Shown in pieces: positions 8,288 through 16,972 of a stretch of DNA of 44,693 nucleotides. The position numbers and the translations under genes are program-made. The stretch is from FEN-1250 sp039918615. GTDB taxonomy: Bacteria > Gemmatimonadota > Gemmatimonadetes > Gemmatimonadales > Gemmatimonadaceae. Under the pieces are notes generated by a model that searched no databases, was not told where the DNA came from, and saw only the letters and a list, made by a program, of their open reading frames with translations. The first letter of the stretch is position 1. Each line of letters starts with the position of its first letter. The stretch spans positions 1 to 44,693 of the forward strand of contig JBDSHG010000172.1 of assembly GCA_039918615.1 (NCBI GenBank), given 5' to 3'.

Positions 8288-8860
8288 ATGCGCAAAGACG
8301 CGGGAAAAACCGTCATTCCAGGCGACGCGACTGCTCCGGGCGAGCAGGATCGATCCGCGCTCGACGCACTGTTCAGCGTCGCGTACGAGGAATTGCGACG
8401 GCTCGCATCGAGCGTGAGCCGCGGCGATCCCGGCGCGACGCTCAGCCCGACGGCGCTCGTCAACGAAGCGTGGCTCAAGCTCTCGGAGTCGCCTTCGTTC
8501 GCGACGACGTCTCGCCTGCACTTCAAGCGCATCGCCGCACGCGCAATGCGGCAGGTGCTCATCGAGGCTGCGCGTCGCCGCAATGCGGACAAGCGCGGCG
8601 GCGGAGCTGCGGTGGTCACCTTCGACGATGCAATGCACGCGGGGGCGACGGACGCGGATGAGCTCATCGCCCTGGACGCCGCGCTCGACGAGCTCGCGCG
8701 CATACATCCGCGCCAGGCGCTGATGGTGGAGAGTCGCTTTTTCGGCGGGCTCGACATCCCCGAGACGGCCGAGCTCCTTCAGGTTTCCGAGGCTACGGTG
8801 CTGCGCGACTGGCGCGCGGCGAAGGCGTGGCTTGCGCACGAGCTCAGGCGGCCGCGGTGA
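8288..8860 (+). CDS. ECF-like RNA polymerase sigma factor
   Basis: This is a 190-residue protein of the ECF-like group often found beside Ser/Thr kinases in Acidobacteria, Planctomycetes and Gemmatimonadota. Region 2 covers about residues 20-90: LFSVAYEELRRLAS, LSPTALVNEAWLKL, FKRIAARAMRQVLIEAARRR. Region 4 covers about 120-185: LARIHPRQALMVESRFFGGLDIPETAELL, quoted in part, then VSEATVLRDWRAAKAWLAHEL, a helix-turn-helix for the -35 box. There is no anti-sigma factor. The STPK gene begins 33 nt downstream on the same strand, implying that the kinase is functionally linked. ATG 8288 was chosen because the long upstream reading is Arg/Pro-rich shadow sequence. Confidence 0.88.
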   Translation: MRKDAGKTVIPGDATAPGEQDRSALDALFSVAYEELRRLASSVSRGDPGATLSPTALVNEAWLKLSESPSFATTSRLHFKRIAARAMRQVLIEAARRRNADKRGGGAAVVTFDDAMHAGATDADELIALDAALDELARIHPRQALMVESRFFGGLDIPETAELLQVSEATVLRDWRAAKAWLAHELRRPR

Positions 8861-8893
8861 GCATGCCCGCCCGCCAACCGCCCAAGTGCGCCC

Positions 8894-11563
8894 GTGGATA
8901 GCGCGCGCTGGGAACGGATCCAGCTTCTCTTCCATCATGCGGCCGAGCTGCGCGCCGAAGATCGCCGGTCGTATCTCGACGCGGAGTGCGGCAAGGATGC
9001 GCAGATGGCGTCCGATGTATTGGCGCTGATCGACGCCGACGCGGCAGGCTCATCGCTTCTCGATCGCGGAGTTGAAGCTGCGGCGCACAGTGTGCTCGGC
9101 GAGGGCACGATTCCCGCAGCGCTGCGGAGCGCCTTCGGCCCATACCGCATCACCGAGCTGCTCGGCGAAGGAGGGATGGGGGTCGTGTATCTCGCGCGGA
9201 GGCCGGACTTCGGAACCCTCGCCGCGATCAAGATCCTGCGCGACGCGTGGCTCTCGCCCTCACGCCGGGAGCGCTTTGCGAGCGAGCAGCGCACACTCGC
9301 GCAGCTGAACCATCCGTCGATCGCCCGGCTGTACGACGCCGACAGTCTCGAGGACGGCACGCCGTGGTTCGTGATGGAGTACGTGCGTGGGCAGCCACTC
9401 ACGGCGTACGCCGATGCGCACGAGTCGTCGATCGAGGAGCGGCTGCGGCTGCTGCGCGAGGTGGGCGAAGCGGTGCTGCATGCGCACCGGCACGCGGTGA
9501 TCCACCGCGATCTGAAACCGTCGAACATCCTCGTGACCGACGAGGGCGCCGTAAAGCTGTTGGACTTCGGCATCGCGAAGCAGCTCGAGAGTCTCGACGA
9601 GCCGTCGGATCATACGCGTACGGGAATGCGGATGATGACGCCCGCGTACGCTGCTCCCGAGCAGCTACGCGGCGGGAGGCTCGGCAACTACACCGATATC
9701 TATTCGCTCGGCGTCATTCTCTACGAGCTGCTCACCGGCAGGCTCCCATTCGACGTCGCGGATCGCAAGCCGGCAGAGATCGACGTCATGATCGCCGAGC
9801 ACGCGCCGGAGAAGCCGTCAGACGCGGCGCGCTCGCCGAGCGCGACAGCTGCCATACGCGAGCGGGCGTCCACCATGAGCAAGGGCGAGTGGAGCGATCT
9901 CGACGTGCTCTGCCTGACGGCGATGCACGCCGAGTCGTCGCGGCGATATCTCACGGTCGAAGCACTCATCCGCGACATCGACCACTACCTGCTCGGCGAG
10001 CCGCTCGAGGCGCAGCCGGACAGTACGCGCTATCGTGTCGGGAAATTCATACGGCGCAACTGGCGGCCGGTCAGTGCTGCGGCGGCGATCTTCCTCGCGG
10101 TCGTGGCGCTCGTGATCTTTTATACGGTTCGCGTCACGGACGCACGAAACAGTGCGCTCGCGCAGGCCGCGCGCACGCAACGCATCCAGAGCTTCATGAC
10201 GAAGCTCTTCGAAGGGGGCGATGAGTCGGTCGGGCCGGCGGACAGCCTCCGTGTCGTGACGCTCATCGACCGCGGCGTGCAGGAGGCACGTTCGCTCGAT
10301 GGCGAGCCCGCGGTACAGGCGGAGCTGCTCCAGACCCTCGGCGGCTTGTACGAGAAGCTTGGCAACTTGCCACGTGCCGACTCGCTGCTCGGCGCATCGC
10401 TCGAGAAACGCCGCGCGCTGCTCGGTGATGACCACCCCGATGTGGGGGAGAGCCTCGTCGCGCTGGGGATGCTGCGCGACGCGCAGGCAAAGCTTCCCGA
10501 GGCCGAGTCGCTGGTGAGAGAGGGGCTCGGGAAGATCATGCACGCGCTGCCGCCCGATCATCCATCGGTCATCGGCGCGACGGAGGCACTCGGCCGCGTC
10601 CTCCAGGATCGCGGCGACTACGAGCACGCGATTCCCGTTCTCGAGAGCGTGGTGCGCATGCGTGAGGCGACCGATACGCTCTCCCCCGACCTTGCACAGT
10701 CGATCAATCAGCTGGCGAACACGCAGTTTTACGCCGGTCACTACTCCGTGTCCGACTCGTTGACTCATCGCGCGCTCGACATGCACCGCACGCTCTTCGG
10801 CGACGGACACCCGCTCGTCGCCGACAACCTCATCGATCTCGGCGCGATCCAGTACGAGTTTGGGAGGTACGAAGAGGCGGAGCGTTTCTATCGCCAGGCA
10901 CTCGACATCAACAAGCGCTGGTACGGCAACAACCACTTCGAGACCGCGTCGAATCTCACCCTGCTCGGACGCGCGCTCGTGAAGGAGGAGCGGTTCGACG
11001 AGGCGACCGACGCGCTGACGCAAGCGCTCGCGATCCAGGAGCGCGTGTACGGCCCGGTTCACCCGCAGGTCGCTTCGACGCTCAATGAGATCGGCTCCGT
11101 CGCTCTCGCGCGCAAGAAGCTCGACGACGCGGAAGCCGCCTATCGCCGCATGCTCGACATTTATCGCGTGGCGTATGGAGACAAGCACTACCTGATCGCC
11201 GTGGCGATGTCGAACATCTCCACCGTGTACGCTCGTCGCGGCAACTATGCGCAGGCCGAGCAGCTGATGCACGAGGTCGTGACGCGCTTTACGGACGCGC
11301 TGTCGCCGGAACACATGAGCACCGGGATCGCGCGCATCAAGCTGGGGCACACGATGGTGAAGCAGGAGAAGTGGAGGCCCGGCGCCATTGAGTGTCGCGC
11401 TGGCTACGACATACTGCTAAAGCAGAAGGCGCAGCAGCAGATCTGGCTCGAGATGGCGCGCCAGGACCTTGGCACTGCCTATACGGCACTGGGCGACAGC
11501 GCGGACGCTTCCAGATTCAATGCGGAGCTCGCGTCGATGCACGAGCAAAGCGCGAAGAACTGA
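8894..11563 (+). CDS. membrane Ser/Thr protein kinase with C-terminal TPR region
   Basis: This is an 889-residue protein. Residues about 80-370 form a Hanks-type kinase with all key parts: Gly-loop GEGGMGVVY (from about 91), Lys113, catalytic loop HRDLKPSN with Asp206, DFG with Asp224, and APE. A single membrane segment (about 393-414, AAAAIFLAVVALVIFYTV) separates it from a TPR-rich region (about 440-880) with repeats such as AERFYRQALDINKRWYG and ALAIQERVYGPVHPQVA. The TPR part is thus predicted to be outside the cytoplasm. The N-terminal 75 residues are typical of kinases paired with ECF-like sigma factors. Start GTG 8894. It probably phosphorylates or controls the sigma factor encoded just upstream; this is inference. 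Confidence 0.9.
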   Translation: MDSARWERIQLLFHHAAELRAEDRRSYLDAECGKDAQMASDVLALIDADAAGSSLLDRGVEAAAHSVLGEGTIPAALRSAFGPYRITELLGEGGMGVVYLARRPDFGTLAAIKILRDAWLSPSRRERFASEQRTLAQLNHPSIARLYDADSLEDGTPWFVMEYVRGQPLTAYADAHESSIEERLRLLREVGEAVLHAHRHAVIHRDLKPSNILVTDEGAVKLLDFGIAKQLESLDEPSDHTRTGMRMMTPAYAAPEQLRGGRLGNYTDIYSLGVILYELLTGRLPFDVADRKPAEIDVMIAEHAPEKPSDAARSPSATAAIRERASTMSKGEWSDLDVLCLTAMHAESSRRYLTVEALIRDIDHYLLGEPLEAQPDSTRYRVGKFIRRNWRPVSAAAAIFLAVVALVIFYTVRVTDARNSALAQAARTQRIQSFMTKLFEGGDESVGPADSLRVVTLIDRGVQEARSLDGEPAVQAELLQTLGGLYEKLGNLPRADSLLGASLEKRRALLGDDHPDVGESLVALGMLRDAQAKLPEAESLVREGLGKIMHALPPDHPSVIGATEALGRVLQDRGDYEHAIPVLESVVRMREATDTLSPDLAQSINQLANTQFYAGHYSVSDSLTHRALDMHRTLFGDGHPLVADNLIDLGAIQYEFGRYEEAERFYRQALDINKRWYGNNHFETASNLTLLGRALVKEERFDEATDALTQALAIQERVYGPVHPQVASTLNEIGSVALARKKLDDAEAAYRRMLDIYRVAYGDKHYLIAVAMSNISTVYARRGNYAQAEQLMHEVVTRFTDALSPEHMSTGIARIKLGHTMVKQEKWRPGAIECRAGYDILLKQKAQQQIWLEMARQDLGTAYTALGDSADASRFNAELASMHEQSAKN

Positions 11564-11584
11564 TCCTCGAATGCGGAGCACGGG

Positions 11585-12163
11585 TTGAACAAAGGACGGA
11601 TGGAAGCGTTCAGCGATGGCGTGATCGCCATCCTCATCACGATCATGGTCCTGGAGCTGCACGCGCCCGAGGGAACGAGCTGGCGTGCGTTGTTACCGGT
11701 GCTCCCGACGTTTCTCGCGTACGTGATGAGCTTTATCTACCTCGGGATCTACTGGGCGAATCATCATCACATGCTGCAGCTCTCGGAGCACGTGAATGGC
11801 GGCATCCTCTGGGCGAACATGCATCTGCTCTTCTGACTGTCACTGGTTCCCTTTGCCACAGCGTGGATGGGCGAGCATCACTTTGCGGCGGTGCCGACGG
11901 CGCTCTACGGGATCGTGCTCTTCTGCGCCGGCGCGGCCTCCGAGTTGCTGCTGCGCGCGCTCCTCCGTGAGCAGGGCGAGGGGTCGCGACTCGCCGCAGC
12001 CGTCGGCAAGGACAAAAAGGGGATCGCGTCCGTCGTGGGGTATCTCATCGCGATACCGAGCGCCTTCTTTGCGCCACCCATCGCGTACGCACTCTACATC
12101 GCCATCGCGCTCATGTGGCTCGTCCCCGACGCGCGAATCGAAAAGCGCATCCGCAGTCGATGA
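11585..12163 (+). pseudogene. TMEM175-family (DUF1211) channel gene interrupted by one in-frame TGA
   Basis: TMEM175 proteins are small K+-selective channels with the signature FSDGVIAI in the first helix. Here MNKGRMEAFSDGVIAILITIM opens the gene (the signature is at residues 9-16), followed by IYWANHHHML and WANMHLLF. Then comes TGA at 11834-11836, after which the same frame continues LSLVPFATAWMGEHHF through to ALMWLVPDARIEKR. Homologues have Trp at exactly the TGA position (LLF-W-LSL), so one TGG to TGA change explains the break. Both halves together are of normal length (about 192 codons). The TTG at 11585 has GGAG upstream; ATG 11600 would cut into the signature. Sequencing error is the main alternative. 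Confidence 0.85.
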
Positions 12164-12200
12164 TGCCGATCGGTCAGGTGCGAACCTGTCCGTCCTGACG

Positions 12201-12229
12201 GTGACGACGGCGGCGCGGTGATGTATAGA
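12201..12229 (+). promoter_or_regulatory. candidate promoter of the gltBD leader
   Basis: GTGACG (12201-12206, 4 of 6 matches to TTGACA) and TATAGA (12224-12229, 4 of 6 to TATAAT) are separated by 17 nt. Transcription would begin about 20 nt before the short leader ORF. Confidence 0.4.
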
Positions 12230-12258
12230 TTGCCGAGCACCCACATACGGCACCCACT

Positions 12259-12351
12259 GTGACCAACCAGTACGCTCCGCTCACGCTCAATAATAATCCG
12301 CCCGCTCCGATGCTTACGATCGGGCGGGCTCGAAGCGCGGACGCGGAGTAG
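12259..12351 (+). CDS. candidate leader peptide upstream of gltB (30 residues)
   Basis: A GTG-initiated ORF of 30 codons ends in TAG and lies 91 nt before gltB, between a candidate promoter and a strong hairpin. It has a run of three Asn codons (AAT AAT AAT) followed by Pro-Pro, and its second half spans an inverted repeat (12298-12327). There is no strong ribosome-binding site, so translation is not certain. The arrangement is that of an attenuation leader. A run of Asn rather than Glu/Gln would be unusual for glutamate synthase. If Asn-tRNA is made by glutamine-dependent transamidation in this organism, stalling could report glutamine supply, but that is speculation. Confidence 0.4.
   Translation: MTNQYAPLTLNNNPPAPMLTIGRARSADAE
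12298..12327 (+). promoter_or_regulatory. inverted repeat inside the gltB leader ORF
   Basis: CCGCCCG (12298-12304) pairs perfectly with CGGGCGG (12321-12327) across a 16-nt loop. It starts right after the three Asn codons, so a ribosome stalled there would cover its left arm. It could act as a pause hairpin in an attenuator. Confidence 0.45.
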
Positions 12352-12385
12352 TCGCAGCACGGACCACGAAGGAAGTGGATCCACT

Positions 12386-12423
12386 GGCCCCTCCCGACCG
12401 CATGGTCTGGAGGGGCCGTTTGC
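12386..12423 (+). terminator. strong hairpin before gltB, candidate attenuator
   Basis: GGCCCCTCC (12386-12394) pairs with GGAGGGGCC (12409-12417). After one C/T mismatch, GACC (12396-12399) pairs with GGTC (12404-12407) around a GCAT loop. The RNA then continues GTTTGC, a short U-stretch. The hairpin ends 25 nt before the gltB ATG and leaves the GAGGAG ribosome-binding site free. Upstream GGACCA (12361-12366) can pair with TGGTCT (12403-12408) in its loop, a possible competing structure. Confidence 0.55.
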
Positions 12424-12442
12424 ATCTCGAGGAGCGTGAGCG

Positions 12443-15400
12443 ATGCACGGACTTCCGGCGCGTCAGGGCCTCTACGATCCGGCGCACGAGCACGACGCGT
12501 GCGGCCTCGGCTTCGTCGCCCACATCCGAGGTACGCGTGCGCACTCGATCGTCGAGCAGTCGCTCCAACTCCTCGACAATCTCTCGCACCGCGGTGCCGC
12601 GGGCTGCGATCCGTGTACCGGCGACGGCGCCGGCATCACGCTGCAGCTCCCACACGACCTCTTCGCACGCGATGCGGCCCTCGCGGAGATCGATCTCCCC
12701 GCGGCAGGCTGCTACGGTGTGGCGATGTGCTTCCTTCCGCGCGGCACCGCGGCGCAGCGGCTATGCGAACGTCTCGTCGCGGAGATTGCGGCCGACGAGG
12801 GGCATTCGGTGCTCGGTTGGCGCGTCGTTCCGTGCGATGAGAGCGTGTTGGGGGAGCGCGGGCGGCCAGCTGCGCCGGCGATCCGGCAGTTCTTCGTCTC
12901 CGGCGAAGGGCTCGACGATGCCGCCCTCGAGCGGAAGCTGTATGTAATCCGGCGGCGCATCGAGAACGCGATGGTATCCGTCGACGGCTTCTACGTGTCG
13001 AGCTGCTCCTGTCGAATCGTCGTGTACAAGGGGATGCTCACGCCGGTCCAACTCCCCCGCTTCTACCGCGATCTCTCCGATCCCGCGTTCGTCACCGCGA
13101 TCGCGCTCGTGCACAGCCGCTTTTCGACCAACACGTTCCCGACCTGGTCGCGCGCGCACCCCTACCGGCTCCTCTGTCACAACGGCGAGATCAACACGCT
13201 GCGCGGCAACACCAACTGGATGCGCGTGCGCCAGGGGACGCTCACATCGAAGATCTTCGGCGGGGATCTCGACAAGCTCTATCCGGTGATCGTCGCGGAC
13301 CAAAGCGACTCCGCGACGCTCGACAACGTGCTCGAGTTCCTCGTCCACGGCGGGCGCTCGTTACCGCAGGCGCTGATGATGCTCATCCCTGAGGCGTGGG
13401 AGGGCGATCCACTCATGGATCCGGACCGCCGCGCGTTCTACGAGTTCCACGCGTCGATGATGGAGCCGTGGGATGGGCCCGCGGCGGTCGCATTCACCGA
13501 CGGCCATCTCGTCGGCGCGACCCTCGATCGCAATGGGCTTCGCCCCGGCCGCTGGGCGATCACGAACGACGACCTCGTCGTGCTGTCGTCGGAGGCGGGC
13601 GCACTCGAGCTCCCCGCGGCGAAGGTCCGCCACAAGGGCAGACTGCAGCCCGGGAAGATGATCGTCGTGGACACGCTCGCGGGCCGCGTGCTGTACGACG
13701 ATGAGCTCAAGCGCGAGCTGTCGCGCGCGCAGCCCTACGCGACGCGCGTCGCCTCACACCGCATCGATCTCGACGCGCTCCCCGTTCCCGATATTCCCAA
13801 CGCCCCCGAGGCGCGCGCGCTGCTCGCGCAACAGGCGGCGTTCGCGTACACCGCGGAGGAGCTGCGGCTGGTACTTGCCCCGATGGCGACCGCCGGCGAG
13901 GAGCCGATCGGGTCGATGGGCACCGATACGCCACTCGCCGTGCTCTCCTTCGAGCCGCGTCTGCTCTTCGACTACTTCACGCAGCAGTTCGCGCAGGTGA
14001 CGAACCCGCCGATCGACCCGATTCGCGAGCAGCTCGTCATGTCGCTCGGGATGAACATCGGTCCGCGATCGAATCTGCTCGACGATGACGCGCCCGACGC
14101 GAGCCGGGTGCGCGTGCGCGGACCTGTGCTCACCGCACTTCAGCGCGCGAAGATCGCAGCGCTCCCGGATTCGCAGATGCGCACGCGCACGCTGCAGATG
14201 CTCTTCCCGGTGACGGGACGTGCGGGCGCGCTCGAAGAGGCGCTCACGGCGCTCTGTATTGCGGCGGCGGAGGCCGTTCGCGACGGGTGCACGCTGCTCG
14301 TGCTGAGCGACCGCGGCGTCGACGATCGGCACGCGCCGATCCCTTCTCTGCTCGCGACCGCCGCGGTGCACAGCTTCCTGATCACGGAGCGTCTGCGCAC
14401 GGAAACGGGGCTGATCATCGAGACCGGAGAGGCGCGCGATGTGTCGCACTTCGCCCTGCTCCTCGGCTTCGGTGCGGGAACGATCCATCCTTATCTCGCG
14501 CTCGATACGATCGCCGCCCTCGCGCGTGAAGGGCTGCTCGGCGAAGCAGTCACCGAGCTCACCGCACAGGGCAAGTACGTGGCGGCGATCGAGAAGGGGC
14601 TGCGCAAGGTCTTCTCCAAAATGGGAATCTCCACCGCGCAGAGCTATTGCGGAGCGCAGCTCTTCGAGTCGATTGGCATCGGGGCGACGCTCATCGATCG
14701 CTACTTCTCCGGCACGAAGTCGCGGCTCGGAGGCATCGGGATCGAAGAGGTGGCGCTCGAGGCACTCGCGCGCCACGCGGCTGCTTTCGCGCCGGCAACG
14801 GGAGCGCCGGCGCTCGATCCGGGAGGACAGCTCGTCTACCGCGCGCAGGGCGAGCATCACGCGTGGAATCCCGACACGATCTCGACGCTGCAACACGCCG
14901 CATGGACGAACAGCGCCGCACGATACGCCGACTTCGCGCAAAGCGCGAACGATGAACGTGAGCACCCCTCGACCATTCGCGGTCTCCTCGACTTCGCGCC
15001 GCGCACGCCCATCGCGATCGACGATGTCGAGCCCGCAGCCGGCATCGTCAAGCGCTTCGTCACTGGCGCGATGTCCTTCGGGTCCCTGAGTCGCGAGGCG
15101 CACGAGACGCTGGCCCTCGCGATGAACGAGCTCGGCGGCCGCAGCAACAGCGGCGAAGGGGGCGAGTCCCCCGACCGTTACGGCACCGATCGCAACAGCG
15201 CCATCAAGCAGATCGCCTCGGGGCGCTTCGGCGTCACCGCGGCGTATCTCGTGAGCGCGCGCGAGCTGCAGATCAAGATGGCGCAGGGCGCGAAGCCTGG
15301 AGAAGGAGGGCAGCTTCCGGGCAACAAGGTCGACGCGGCGATCGCGCGCGTGCGCCATTCGATCCCCGGCGTCACGCTGATCTCGCCGCCGCCGCACCAC

Positions 15401-16972
15401 GACATCTACTCGATCGAGGATCTGGCGCAGCTCATCTTCGATCTGCGCCACGTGAATCCGGCGGCCATCGTGTCGGTGAAGCTCGTCGCGGAGACCGGCG
15501 TCGGCACGATCGCCGCCGGCGTGGCGAAGGCCGGCGCCGATCTCATCCTCATCTCCGGCGACTCTGGTGGCACCGGCTCCTCACCGCTCTCCTCGATCAA
15601 GCACGCAGGGATTCCGTGGGAGCTCGGGCTCGCCGAGACGCATCAGACGCTCGTGCTGAACGATCTTCGCGGACGTGTGAAGCTGCAGACCGACGGCCAG
15701 CTCAAGACTGGGCGCGACGTCGTGATTGCGGCACTGCTCGGCGCCGAGGAGTTCGGCTTTTCGACGGCGCCGCTGATCGCCGAGGGGTGCGTGATGATGC
15801 GGAAGTGTCATCTGAATACGTGCCCCGTCGGGATCGCGACGCAGGATCCGGTGCTGCGGGCGAAGTTCAACGGGAAGCCGGAGTACGTCATCAACTATTT
15901 CTTCTTCGTCGCCGAGGAAGCACGCGCCATTATGGCGCGGCTGGGCTTCAAGACGATGGATGAGATGATCGGGCGCACGGACGCGTTGCGCGCCACCAAC
16001 ATGTCGGCGCACTGGAAGGCGCGCACGCTCGACATGGCCTCGCTGCTCTGGCGCCCCGAAGTTGCGGCGGGTGCGGCGACGCGCTGCGAGAGTGGACAGC
16101 CGCGCGATCTCGAGCGCGTACTCGATCACGGCCTCGTTGCAGCCGCGCGCCCGGCTCTCGAGCATCGCGGGCGCGTGCGCGCATCGTTCGCGGTGCGAAA
16201 CGTCGATCGCAGTGTGGGCGCCATGCTCTCCGGTGAGATCGCGCGCCGTTTTGGCGACGAGGGGCTGCCGGACTCCACGCTCGAGCTCTCGTTCGCCGGT
16301 TCGGCAGGACAGAGCTTCGGAGCCTTCTGCGCGAACGGCGTTACGCTCTCGCTCGAGGGCGAGGCGAACGATTACGTGGGCAAGGGACTCTCTGGCGGCC
16401 GGCTCGTGATCCGTCCGCCGCGCGATGCCGGCTTCGACGTCTCCACGGCGATCCTGCTCGGGAACGTCGCGCTGTACGGTGCGACCAGCGGTGAGGCGTT
16501 CTTCGCCGGCCCCGCCGGCGAACGCTTCGCGGTGCGCAACAGCGGAGTGACCGCGGTGGTCGAGGGCGTTGGCGACCATGGCTGCGAGTACATGACCGGT
16601 GGAGTCGTCGTCGTGCTCGGCCACACCGGCCGCAACTTCGCGGCAGGGATGAGTGGCGGGCTCGCCTTCGTGCTCGACGAGGGCTCGCGGCTCGAGCAGC
16701 GCTGCAACAAGTCGCTCGTCGAGCTCGGGCCGGTCGCCGAGCTCGCGGACATCGCGCTCCTCCACGATGCGGTCGCGCGACACGCGCACCACACCGGGAG
16801 CGCGCGCGCCCGTCGCATTCTCGACGAATGGGATGCGCACCTCCCGCTGTTCGTGCGCGTGATGCCCATCGAGTACAAGGCTATTCGCGCGCTGCAGACA
16901 CGCCAACCCACACTCATCGGGAGTCAGGACCATGGGAGATCCGAAAGGATTTCTGTCCTTTCCGCGCGCTGA
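12443..16972 (+). CDS. gltB: glutamate synthase, large (alpha) subunit
   Basis: This 1509-residue protein catalyses ammonia transfer from glutamine to 2-oxoglutarate. Domains in order: class II glutaminase amidotransferase (nucleophile Cys20 in HDACGLGFVA, so about 19 residues are removed on maturation; also FSTNTFPTW and CHNGEINT), central domain (about 430-780), FMN-binding synthase domain (about 840-1210, with GGRSNSGEGGE and SGDSGGTG), and the GXGXG beta-helix (from about 1280, with GEAFFAGPAGE and MTGG). The 3Fe-4S cluster cysteines are Cys1116, Cys1122 and Cys1127 (CVMMRKCHLNTC). ATG 12443 has GAGGAG upstream. The 3' end overlaps gltD by 41 nt, and expression is probably controlled by the leader upstream. 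Confidence 0.97.
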   Translation: MHGLPARQGLYDPAHEHDACGLGFVAHIRGTRAHSIVEQSLQLLDNLSHRGAAGCDPCTGDGAGITLQLPHDLFARDAALAEIDLPAAGCYGVAMCFLPRGTAAQRLCERLVAEIAADEGHSVLGWRVVPCDESVLGERGRPAAPAIRQFFVSGEGLDDAALERKLYVIRRRIENAMVSVDGFYVSSCSCRIVVYKGMLTPVQLPRFYRDLSDPAFVTAIALVHSRFSTNTFPTWSRAHPYRLLCHNGEINTLRGNTNWMRVRQGTLTSKIFGGDLDKLYPVIVADQSDSATLDNVLEFLVHGGRSLPQALMMLIPEAWEGDPLMDPDRRAFYEFHASMMEPWDGPAAVAFTDGHLVGATLDRNGLRPGRWAITNDDLVVLSSEAGALELPAAKVRHKGRLQPGKMIVVDTLAGRVLYDDELKRELSRAQPYATRVASHRIDLDALPVPDIPNAPEARALLAQQAAFAYTAEELRLVLAPMATAGEEPIGSMGTDTPLAVLSFEPRLLFDYFTQQFAQVTNPPIDPIREQLVMSLGMNIGPRSNLLDDDAPDASRVRVRGPVLTALQRAKIAALPDSQMRTRTLQMLFPVTGRAGALEEALTALCIAAAEAVRDGCTLLVLSDRGVDDRHAPIPSLLATAAVHSFLITERLRTETGLIIETGEARDVSHFALLLGFGAGTIHPYLALDTIAALAREGLLGEAVTELTAQGKYVAAIEKGLRKVFSKMGISTAQSYCGAQLFESIGIGATLIDRYFSGTKSRLGGIGIEEVALEALARHAAAFAPATGAPALDPGGQLVYRAQGEHHAWNPDTISTLQHAAWTNSAARYADFAQSANDEREHPSTIRGLLDFAPRTPIAIDDVEPAAGIVKRFVTGAMSFGSLSREAHETLALAMNELGGRSNSGEGGESPDRYGTDRNSAIKQIASGRFGVTAAYLVSARELQIKMAQGAKPGEGGQLPGNKVDAAIARVRHSIPGVTLISPPPHHDIYSIEDLAQLIFDLRHVNPAAIVSVKLVAETGVGTIAAGVAKAGADLILISGDSGGTGSSPLSSIKHAGIPWELGLAETHQTLVLNDLRGRVKLQTDGQLKTGRDVVIAALLGAEEFGFSTAPLIAEGCVMMRKCHLNTCPVGIATQDPVLRAKFNGKPEYVINYFFFVAEEARAIMARLGFKTMDEMIGRTDALRATNMSAHWKARTLDMASLLWRPEVAAGAATRCESGQPRDLERVLDHGLVAAARPALEHRGRVRASFAVRNVDRSVGAMLSGEIARRFGDEGLPDSTLELSFAGSAGQSFGAFCANGVTLSLEGEANDYVGKGLSGGRLVIRPPRDAGFDVSTAILLGNVALYGATSGEAFFAGPAGERFAVRNSGVTAVVEGVGDHGCEYMTGGVVVVLGHTGRNFAAGMSGGLAFVLDEGSRLEQRCNKSLVELGPVAELADIALLHDAVARHAHHTGSARARRILDEWDAHLPLFVRVMPIEYKAIRALQTRQPTLIGSQDHGRSERISVLSAR

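Noticed and set aside
6613..8757. Minus-strand frame of 714 codons as one large protein
   Set aside because: Residues before the ATG at 7827 are antisense to the sigma factor and out of frame with the lipoprotein gene; the signal peptide at 7827 marks the real start.
11834..11836. TGA in the TMEM175 gene read as selenocysteine or as a recoded codon
   Set aside because: The aligned residue is Trp, no SECIS-like hairpin is evident just downstream, and TGA serves as normal stop in many genes of the window.
12374..12385. Palindrome AGTGGATCCACT before gltB, considered as part of a T-box riboswitch with the GGACCACGAAGG stretch
   Set aside because: The conserved T-box sequence (AGGGTGGNACCGCG type) and a specifier stem are absent; a leader-peptide attenuator fits better.
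13754..15451. Long minus-strand frame (565 codons) inside gltB
   Set aside because: It is antisense to the conserved gltB synthase domain; Arg/Glu-rich composition is typical of high-GC shadows.
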